This document shows positions 6,050-10,997 of a stretch of DNA of 10,997 nt, in pieces; position 1 is the first letter of the stretch, and the number at the start of each line of letters is the position of its first letter. The stretch covers positions 1-10,997 of the forward strand of contig JAHWKS010000086.1 in the NCBI GenBank assembly GCA_019347795.1, read 5' to 3'. The notes under the pieces are model-generated. The model searched no databases, was not told the DNA's origin, and saw only the letters and a program-made list of their open reading frames with translations. Made by a program: the position numbers and the translations under genes. Source of the DNA: Planctomycetota bacterium. GTDB lineage: Bacteria; Planctomycetota; Planctomycetia; Pirellulales; Pirellulaceae.

Positions 6050-6679
6050 TCATTCGTCGCGATATTCATCCGAAACCGCGAGGAGTTTCGCCAGGGACAG
6101 TTCGAAGCCGGGGAGCAGGGGCGTGCGGTAGATTTCGCCCTCGCGCGTTGTCCGCCTCGCCCAACGCTTCCCGCGCCAGGCGTACACGGTCATGGTGCGG
6201 CGGAAGCGGTCGATGATCCAGTATTCCTGCACGCCCAGGTCGCGGTACTCCGTCCGCTTCTCGTCGTAGTCGCGGCGCTGGTCGGCCGGCCGGGCCGAGG
6301 GGAACTCGACCACGATGGCCGGCGGGTCCCGCCGCGCCGCCGGTCCGCGCGTGCGGGGCCGACGCCCCAATCCGGCCCAAATTGCACGATCACACCGCCG
6401 GTTCTGGCCGTGCGTGCGGAGGTTGTGCTCGGGCAGCGTCAAATCGAGCGATCTTCCCTCGGAATGCGATTCGCGGTAATTCCGCAGCCAACGGCCGAGT
6501 TCCTCATTCGCATCGCGTTCTTCTTCCAGCGGGGCCGGCGTCACGACCAAGACTCCATGGATCAATTCATACCGGTATCCCGGGTCGTACTCGGCCTGCT
6601 CGAACTCGTCGAGCGTCATCAGCATTCCCGCGTCCCGCGGGCCGAGGGGACTTACCGCGGTGTCGGCAATCGTGGCCAT
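6050..6679 (-). CDS. Uma2 family (DUF820) PD-(D/E)XK nuclease-like protein
   Basis: 209 residues, usual for the family (about 180-220). These proteins have a restriction-endonuclease fold and are presumed nucleases; their biological role is poorly known and they are strongly expanded in Cyanobacteria, Planctomycetota and Chloroflexota. Seen here are the N-terminal MTLDEFEQAEYDPGYRYELI leading into HGVLVVTPAP (41-50) and NRRCDRAIWAGLG with the expected catalytic D97 (the residue before it is usually Pro, here Cys). PAIVVEFPS follows with E125, then RRDYDEKRTEYRDLGVQEYW (135-154) with conserved K141, then IIDRFRRTMTVYAWRG. The catalytic residues look intact. The start is ATG 6679; no Shine-Dalgarno is visible. 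The gene stands alone on the minus strand between two copies of a palindromic repeat, divergent from the neu operon. Confidence 0.88.
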   Translation of the reverse strand: MATIADTAVSPLGPRDAGMLMTLDEFEQAEYDPGYRYELIHGVLVVTPAPLEEERDANEELGRWLRNYRESHSEGRSLDLTLPEHNLRTHGQNRRCDRAIWAGLGRRPRTRGPAARRDPPAIVVEFPSARPADQRRDYDEKRTEYRDLGVQEYWIIDRFRRTMTVYAWRGKRWARRTTREGEIYRTPLLPGFELSLAKLLAVSDEYRDE

Positions 6680-6832
6680 GAATGCGAGTCCTCAAGCGGA
6701 GACTGTCGGCTCAGCCGCCATTGTTTCGATGCCAACCCCACATCTTGCTCGTATTGTACCACGCACCAGCAAACAAGTTGCGTGCTTTTAGCAGCGCGGG
6801 GGGCTTCCGCCGATCAAGGCGTCGCGAGGGGA

Positions 6833-6861
6833 AGAGTACCCGTGAGAATGGCGGCCGTCAA
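6833..6861 (-). promoter_or_regulatory. possible promoter for the Uma2 gene at the edge of repeat copy 2
   Basis: On the minus strand, TTGACG (6861-6856), a 17-nt spacer and TACTCT (6838-6833) occupy the same place relative to the repeat as the dnaX promoter does in copy 1. The -10 is poor (3/6). An alternative -10, TACAAT at 6758-6753, lies closer to the gene but has no good -35. The leader from this site would be about 150 nt. Confidence 0.3.
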
Positions 6862-7063
6862 TTTAGTCTCGCCCGCCTTCATGAACCGGCGATGTTCGGC
6901 GCTGCCGGGGAGCGGCCCCCGCACAAGAGTACCCCGCTTAGAGCTGCTCCGTGTTTCAGGCCTGACTCGGTTCACGGCTCCCCCTTGCGAGGGCCGCTCC
7001 CAGGCAGTCATCCGAACGACTGGCCTGTTAGTTGTACGCCGCCCGTCGCCAAAGGTCAAAGGG
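6852..7063. repeat. palindromic repeat element, copy 2
   Basis: About 212 bp, the second direct copy, 1133 bp to the right of copy 1. The main stem pairs 6902-6918 (CTGCCGGGGAGCGGCCC) with 6991-7007 (GGGCCGCTCCCAGGCAG) at 16 of 17 positions. Outside it GTTCGG 6894-6899 pairs with CCGAAC 7012-7017, and CCGG can pair with CTGG further out. Inside, CGC and AAG after the left arm can pair with CTT and GCG before the right arm. The loop also holds the palindrome TCAGGCCTGA. Left-arm sequences differ from copy 1 but pairing is kept. It fills most of the interval between the Uma2 start and neuB. Confidence 0.75.
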
Positions 7064-7076
7064 TCGCCAAACGACA

Positions 7077-7105
7077 TTGACGCAAATCGAGAGGAGCACT
7101 ATCGT
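7077..7105 (+). promoter_or_regulatory. candidate sigma70 promoter of the neuBCA operon
   Basis: TTGACG (7077-7082, 5/6), a 17-nt spacer and TATCGT (7100-7105, 4/6) lie just right of repeat copy 2. Predicted start is near 7112, giving a leader of about 30 nt before ATG 7142. No obvious Shine-Dalgarno follows. Confidence 0.45.
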
Positions 7106-7141
7106 TCCCAGTTTCGGGGACCGAAAATCGTCAAGCCGAAT

Positions 7142-8224
7142 ATGACCCAACCGCAGCGAACGGAGTCGCCTCCTCGGGTTCAGGAGATCGACCTGGCCGC
7201 CAGGACCATCGGCCCGGGGCGCCCCGCCCTCATCATCGCCGAAGTGGCCCAGGCGCACGACGGCAGTCTGGGGATGGCGCACGCCTACATTGACGCCGCC
7301 GCGACCGCGGGGGCGGACGCGGTGAAGTTCCAGACGCACATTGCCGCCGCCGAGAGCACGCCGCACGAGCCGTGGCGGGTTCCCTTCAGCCGGCAGGACG
7401 CCGCCCGATACGACTACTGGAAGCGGATGGAGTTCACGCCCGAGCAGTGGAGCGGGCTCAAGCTCCACGCGGAGGAGAAGGGGCTGGTGTTTCTCAGCTC
7501 TCCTTTCTCGGATGAGGCGGTGGACCTGCTCGACCGGCTGGGCATGGTCGCCTGGAAGGTCGCCTCGGGAGAGGTCGATAACCCGCTGCTCCTGGAGCGC
7601 ATCGGGCGCACCGGGAAGCCGGCACTGGTGTCCAGCGGGATGAGCTCCTGGACGGACCTCGATGCGGCGATCGAGTTGCTGCGCCGCCTCGGATCGCCCG
7701 TCGCTCTGTTCCAGTGCACCACGGCGTATCCCTGCCCGGCGGAGAAGGTGGGTCTGCACGCGATCGGCCAACTGCGGGAGCGGTACGCCGCGCCGGCGGG
7801 TCTCTCGGATCACTCGGGAACGATCTTCCCTTCGCTGGCGGCCGCGGCGCTGGGAGTGGAGCTGCTGGAAGTCCACCTGACGTTCAGCCGCGAGATGTTC
7901 GGTCCCGACGTGCCGGCCTCGGTGACCACCGCCGAGCTCCGCCAGTTAGTGGACGGAGTGCGGTTCATCGAACGTGCGGTCAGTTCGCGCCCCGATAAGG
8001 ATGCGCTCTCCGGCGAGCTGGAGGATTTGCGGCGGACGTTCGGCAAGGGCCTGGCGCCGCGGCGCGATTTGCCTGCGGGAACGCGGCTCGACCGGGAGCA
8101 CCTCACGGTGAAAAAGATGGGAGGCGGCATTCCGGCGCGGCGATACCGCGATGTCCTCGGCAGGACCTTGCTCCGCAGTGTGGCGGCCGACGAGCCATTT
8201 TCCGAGGCGGACCTCCGCGACTGA
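7142..8224 (+). CDS. neuB: N-acetylneuraminate synthase family protein (nonulosonic acid synthase)
   Basis: 360 residues. NeuB-type enzymes condense phosphoenolpyruvate with an N-acyl hexosamine (ManNAc or a dideoxy relative) to make sialic, legionaminic or pseudaminic acid. The TIM barrel starts at ALIIAEVAQAHDGSLG (29-44), with AGADAVKFQTH (57-67), SSPFSDEAVDLLDRLG (119-134) and WKVASGEVDN (138-147) following. Further on are SSGMSSW (164-170), QCTTAYPCP (191-199), GLSDHSGTIFP (220-230) and EVHLTFSREMFGPDVPAS (243-260). H224 and H245 sit at the expected metal-ligand positions. A C-terminal SAF antifreeze-like domain follows (about 298-355: RRTFGKGLAPRRDLPAGTRL and KKMGGGIPAR). ATG 7142 is chosen because family similarity begins near residue 25. 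The same frame extends far upstream, but only as antisense to the Uma2 gene and across the repeat. neuC follows after 17 nt. Which nonulosonic acid is made cannot be read from sequence. Confidence 0.93.
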   Translation: MTQPQRTESPPRVQEIDLAARTIGPGRPALIIAEVAQAHDGSLGMAHAYIDAAATAGADAVKFQTHIAAAESTPHEPWRVPFSRQDAARYDYWKRMEFTPEQWSGLKLHAEEKGLVFLSSPFSDEAVDLLDRLGMVAWKVASGEVDNPLLLERIGRTGKPALVSSGMSSWTDLDAAIELLRRLGSPVALFQCTTAYPCPAEKVGLHAIGQLRERYAAPAGLSDHSGTIFPSLAAAALGVELLEVHLTFSREMFGPDVPASVTTAELRQLVDGVRFIERAVSSRPDKDALSGELEDLRRTFGKGLAPRRDLPAGTRLDREHLTVKKMGGGIPARRYRDVLGRTLLRSVAADEPFSEADLRD

Positions 8225-8241
8225 ACCTGGGGAACTGCGCG

Positions 8242-9471
8242 ATGATGCTGAAAGTCGAGCGGAAGCCGCGAAAGATCTGCGTGGTGGTGACGGCGCGGGC
8301 CAGCTATTCCCGTATCCGCACCGCGTTGGCGGCCATCCGGGAGCATCCCGACCTTCAGCTTCAGTTGGTGATCGGCTCCTCTGCGGTGCTGGACCGCTAC
8401 GGCAACGCCGCCCACTGCATTGAGGCCGACGGCTTCGCCATCGATGCCCGCATCTACAACATCGTGGAAGGCGAGACGCTGGCGACCTCGGCCAAGTCCA
8501 CGGGCCTGGCGCTGGTGGAGCTTTCCACGGTCTTCAGCCACCTGCAGCCGGACGTGGTGGTTTCCATCGCCGATCGCTTTGAAACGCTGGCCACAGCCGT
8601 TGCGGCCGCGTACATGAACATTCCCCTGGCCCACATCCAGGGAGGCGAGATCACGGGGTCGATCGATGAGAAGGTCCGCCACGCGGTCACCAAGCTGGCC
8701 GACTTGCACCTGGTCGCTTCCCAGCCGGCGGCCGAGCGAGTCGTCCGCATGGGCGAAGCCCGAAACCGCGTTTACGTCACGGGCTGCCCTTCGATCGACC
8801 TGGCGGAAGAAATCCGGCAGGATTCGGCGCTGAACTTCGACCCGCTCGCCAGGTACGGCGGCGTGGGCGCGGCCGTGGATCTGTCCCAGGGATACCTCGT
8901 CGTGCTCCAGCACCCGGTTACCACGGAGTGCGATGAGGCGCTGGCCCAGATCACCGAGACGCTTTACGCCGTGAAGGACGTGGACCTCCCCATCCTCTGG
9001 TTCTGGCCGAACGTGGACGCCGGCTCAGACGCCACGAGCAAGGGAATCCGCCGCTTCCGCGAATTGGAGAACCCGGCCAACTTCCACTTCTTCAAGCACA
9101 TGGACTCGAAAGATTTCCTGCGGCTGCTCTCCAACAGCCGGGGGATTGTCGGCAACTCCAGCGTCGCCATTCGCGAATGTTCCTATCTGGGCGTGCCCGC
9201 GGTGAACATCGGCACGCGGCAGAACGGGCGCGACCGGGGCCGCAACGTGATCGACGTTCCGCACGAACGGCAGGCGATCCGGGCGGCGGTGGAATCGCTC
9301 GTCACGCGCGGCCGGGCGCCGCGCGACACGCTCTACGGCGAGGGGAATGCCGGCCGCCGCATCGCCGACGTGCTGGCCGCGGCGCCGCTGGACATTCACA
9401 AGCGACTGGAGTTTGAGGACGTGATCCACGTCGGGAGTGAACTTCAGCATCAGAAACGGCGGGCCGCGTGA
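8242..9471 (+). CDS. neuC: UDP-GlcNAc 2-epimerase (hydrolysing type, NeuC-like)
   Basis: 409 residues, slightly longer than the roughly 380-390 of NeuC. The enzyme has a GT-B fold. It hydrolyses and epimerises a UDP-sugar (UDP-GlcNAc in NeuC, a GDP- or UDP-bacillosamine derivative in LegG/NeuC-like relatives) to release the N-acyl-mannosamine-type substrate of NeuB. Visible motifs are ICVVVTARASYSRIR (12-26), VSIADRFETLATAVAAAYMN (107-126), AHIQGGEITGSIDEKVRHAV (130-149), KLADLHLVAS, a Y-V-T-G-C-P-S-I-D segment, and near the C terminus NSRGIVGNSSVAIRECSYLG followed by VPAVNIGTRQNGRDRG. These fit the NeuC rather than the WecB pattern. The start is ATG 8242; a second Met follows directly. A weak GGGGAAC lies upstream. 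It is the second gene of the operon; its TGA stop overlaps the GTG start of neuA by 4 nt. Confidence 0.92.
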   Translation: MMLKVERKPRKICVVVTARASYSRIRTALAAIREHPDLQLQLVIGSSAVLDRYGNAAHCIEADGFAIDARIYNIVEGETLATSAKSTGLALVELSTVFSHLQPDVVVSIADRFETLATAVAAAYMNIPLAHIQGGEITGSIDEKVRHAVTKLADLHLVASQPAAERVVRMGEARNRVYVTGCPSIDLAEEIRQDSALNFDPLARYGGVGAAVDLSQGYLVVLQHPVTTECDEALAQITETLYAVKDVDLPILWFWPNVDAGSDATSKGIRRFRELENPANFHFFKHMDSKDFLRLLSNSRGIVGNSSVAIRECSYLGVPAVNIGTRQNGRDRGRNVIDVPHERQAIRAAVESLVTRGRAPRDTLYGEGNAGRRIADVLAAAPLDIHKRLEFEDVIHVGSELQHQKRRAA

Positions 9472-10196
9472 ACCAACCAGAGCAGACTCCTCGTCCCCGG
9501 ATTCTCGGCCTCATCCCGGCCCGCAGCGGCTCGAAGGGAGTGCCGAACAAGAACATTCGCCTGCTCGGCGGACAGCCGCTGCTTCACTACGCATGCCAGT
9601 GCGGCCTGGAGTCGCATCACATTACGCGCACCATCGTCTCGACCGACTGTCCGGAAATCGCACGAGTGGCGCGGTCGGCGGGCGCGGAGACGCCCTTCCT
9701 ACGGCCGAAGGACCTGGCCCGCGACGACAGCCCGACTCTGGACTTAGTTCGTCACGCGCTGGATTGGCTGGAGCAGCATGAGGGGGAGTCGCCGGAGATC
9801 GTGGTGCTGCTTCAGCCGACGGCGCCGCTCCGCCGCGCGGAGCACGTGGACGAAGCGCTGGAGAAGTTGCTTGCCGCCGACGCCGACTCCGTGGTGAGCG
9901 TGCGGGCGGTCGAGAGCCACTTCCATCCACGCTGGCAGTTCACCATCGAGGGAGGAGAGCTGCACGTCTACACAGGCGAGCCGCTGGTCGAGTTGGTCCC
10001 CCGACGGCAGTTGCTCTCGCCCACGTACGTCCGCAACGGCGCGATCTACGCCTTTCGCCCGCGCTCTCTGGAAGCTACCGGCTCGATCTACGGCCGCAGG
10101 TGTCTGGCGTACGAAATGTCGGCGGAGCTCTCGCTGAACATCGACACGCTGGACGACTGGCGGGAAGCCGCGGCCCACTTCGCCCGCGCGGCATAA
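9468..10196 (+). CDS. neuA: CMP-N-acylneuraminate (nonulosonic acid) cytidylyltransferase
   Basis: 242 residues, within the family range. It activates the nine-carbon sugar acid with CTP to the CMP-sugar used by glycosyltransferases in the cytoplasm. The nucleotide-binding signature LIPARSGSKGVPNKNIRLLG (15-34) is nearly canonical. TRTIVSTDCPEIARVARSAG, then ETPFLRPKDLARDDSPT, then VVLLQPTAPLRRAEHVDEAL follow. Later come SVVSVRAVESHFHPRWQF, the YVRNGAIYAFRP segment and the terminal LSLNIDTLDDW. The start is GTG 9468, which overlaps the neuC stop (GTGA), a common sign of coupled translation; residues before IPARSGS are a short polar leader. It is the last gene of the neuBCA unit, with a hairpin 7 nt after its stop. 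The partner sugar (Neu5Ac or a legionaminic-type acid) is not resolved by this sequence. Confidence 0.93.
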   Translation: MNQPEQTPRPRILGLIPARSGSKGVPNKNIRLLGGQPLLHYACQCGLESHHITRTIVSTDCPEIARVARSAGAETPFLRPKDLARDDSPTLDLVRHALDWLEQHEGESPEIVVLLQPTAPLRRAEHVDEALEKLLAADADSVVSVRAVESHFHPRWQFTIEGGELHVYTGEPLVELVPRRQLLSPTYVRNGAIYAFRPRSLEATGSIYGRRCLAYEMSAELSLNIDTLDDWREAAAHFARAA

Positions 10197-10202
10197 GCAC
10201 AT

Positions 10203-10230
10203 GAGCGGACGGTTGAGGAGACGTCCGCTC
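10203..10230 (+). terminator. hairpin at the end of the neuBCA operon
   Basis: GAGCGGACG (10203-10211) and CGTCCGCTC (10222-10230) form a perfect 9-bp stem with a 10-nt loop, starting 7 nt after the neuA stop. No T-tract follows, so it is a terminator-like or RNA-stabilising hairpin rather than a textbook intrinsic terminator. Confidence 0.6.
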
Positions 10231-10390
10231 GCTCACTTCACCCAGAAGGGCGCCTGGCTGGTTCGCTGCGACGTAAATTCCAGGGGCAACGCTTCGGGAC
10301 CCTGCCATTGCAGCCGCACAAGGTCAAGTGCGCTTCGGCCGCCGTGAGGGGGCGGCGGCGTCGGCCTGCCGTTGACCGCATGCTTCGCTC
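10231..10390. other. intergenic stretch between neuA and the methyltransferase gene
   Basis: I see no gene with recognisable protein character on either strand. It contains a GC-rich potential stem (CCGCC/GGCGG around 10337-10357) and otherwise nothing I can name. Confidence 0.4.
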
Positions 10391-10419
10391 TTGCGGCGTC
10401 GGGGCGGGACGAATATTAT
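10391..10419 (+). promoter_or_regulatory. candidate promoter of the methyltransferase gene
   Basis: TTGCGG (10391-10396), a 17-nt spacer and TATTAT (10414-10419, 5/6) give a predicted start near 10426. That is about 54 nt before ATG 10480, and it makes ATG 10429 an almost leaderless alternative start. Confidence 0.4.
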
Positions 10420-10479
10420 CCCCCTCCCATGTTTCTGGGCTCGCGCGCCGTTGGCGAATTTCCTCCCGTGGGGCATCCG

Positions 10480-10997
10480 ATGAACAAACTTCAGGTGAGG
10501 CGAAAATACGACGCAGCCGGGTTGGAGCGAGTTCCCTGCAACCTCTGCGGCGCCGATGACGTGGAGACGCTCCAGCAGTATGAACGGTTTGGCGGCCGCG
10601 TCCCGACTGTAATTTGCCGCCGGTGCGGCCTGATGTATTTGAACCCCCGCTGGAGCGAGGACTCGTACCGCAGGTTCTACGAGGAGGACTATCGCGTCCT
10701 GATGGGCGAAAGCGACGATCCCTCCGCGGAAATGATGCTGCGGCAACGAATTCACGGAGCGAAGATTCTCGCGTTTTGTGCGCCGTTCCTGCGGGACGTG
10801 AAGAGCGTATTGGACATTGGCTGCGCGGCTGGGGGCGTGCTCTCGGCGTTCGCTCTGGCGGGCGACTACCAACTCGGCGGCGTGGAGCCTTCACGCAAAC
10901 ACGCCGAGTACGTGCGCACCTTCGGGTGGGAGGTTCACGAGGGCCTTTTTGAAGACGTCCGGCTGCCCCCCGAGTCCCGGGATCTGGCGATCATGAC
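10480..10997 (+). CDS. zinc-finger class I SAM-dependent methyltransferase, N-terminal part
   Basis: 172 complete codons are visible; the gene runs off the right edge. The N terminus carries a rubredoxin-like zinc motif, C20-N-L-C23 and C46-R-R-C49, followed by GLMYLNPRWSEDSYRRFYEE (50-69). The Rossmann methyltransferase domain begins with motif I VLDIGCAAGG (110-119) and an acidic residue at the end of beta2 (GVEPS, E136), followed by a stretch leading to the next strand (SRDLAIM). This domain order is typical of methyltransferases in O-antigen, capsule and glycan loci, where they modify sugars or lipid-linked intermediates; the substrate is unknown. ATG 10480 is chosen because the zinc domain starts soon after and a promoter lies upstream. 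In-frame GTG 10468 or ATG 10429 (17 residues more) are alternatives. Its place after neuBCA, on the same strand, suggests a continuing surface-glycan cluster. Confidence 0.85.
   Translation, partial: MNKLQVRRKYDAAGLERVPCNLCGADDVETLQQYERFGGRVPTVICRRCGLMYLNPRWSEDSYRRFYEEDYRVLMGESDDPSAEMMLRQRIHGAKILAFCAPFLRDVKSVLDIGCAAGGVLSAFALAGDYQLGGVEPSRKHAEYVRTFGWEVHEGLFEDVRLPPESRDLAIM

Noticed and set aside
5719..7063. Integron attC sites (palindromes with GTTAG near one end)
   Set aside because: GTTAGTT does not fit the GTTRRRY core, no matching RYYYAAC box lies at the other end, and there is no integrase or cassette-like gene order.
5942..7141. Long open frame continuous with neuB that would add 400 residues to its N terminus
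   Set aside because: The added part is antisense to the well-supported Uma2 gene and crosses repeat copy 2. It has no family similarity, and NeuB similarity begins only near residue 25 from ATG 7142.
10238..10894. Minus-strand frames opposite the methyltransferase
   Set aside because: Arg/Pro/Ser-rich shadow translation; the plus strand gives a clear zinc motif and SAM-binding motif.
1..10997. tRNA, rRNA or prophage signals
   Set aside because: No cloverleaf-like sequence, rRNA segment, integrase or phage structural gene was recognised on either strand.

Overview
The window is GC-rich bacterial DNA with tightly packed genes on both strands. The best guess for the source is a member of the Planctomycetota. 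This rests on the small-protein family at 823-1080, the Uma2-family gene, and palindromic intergenic repeats of a kind I associate with that phylum. It is an inference from protein flavour, not a proven placement.

Layout. Positions 1-566 (minus) hold the start of a sodium:solute symporter gene, translationally coupled to a small DUF997/YhdT-like membrane protein, behind a good sigma70-type promoter (611-639). A short divergent region with a strong inverted repeat (685-737) and a perfect TATAAT leads to a small acidic plus-strand gene (823-1080). Directly after its stop lies what looks like an internally deleted remnant of an HNH endonuclease gene. Positions 1153-5646 (minus) carry housekeeping genes. 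rpoN (sigma-54) lies downstream of a compact dnaX-ybaB-recR DNA replication/repair operon, and a short degenerate tandem/palindromic repeat array (2775-2902) separates the two. dnaX contains a run of nine A residues followed by a GC-rich stem, the signature of a tau/gamma frameshifting or slippage site.

Positions 5647-7141 are an accessory interval. A Uma2-family (DUF820) nuclease-like gene on the minus strand is flanked by two direct, diverged copies (5719-5924 and 6852-7063) of a roughly 210-bp imperfect palindrome. The two copies keep their stems with different bases, so the folded shape appears to be maintained. One end of each copy supplies the TTGACG of a possible outward-facing promoter, pointing at dnaX (copy 1) and at the Uma2 gene (copy 2).

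Positions 7142-10196 (plus) are a nonulosonic (sialic-type) acid operon, neuB-neuC-neuA. It encodes the epimerase, the synthase and the CMP-activating enzyme, with 17-bp and 4-bp-overlap junctions, a candidate promoter (7077-7105) and a terminator-like hairpin (10203-10230). After a short gap with its own candidate promoter, a zinc-finger SAM methyltransferase gene starts at about 10480 and runs off the right edge. Such enzymes are common in surface-glycan loci, so the right part of the window is probably the beginning of a larger surface polysaccharide or glycosylation region.
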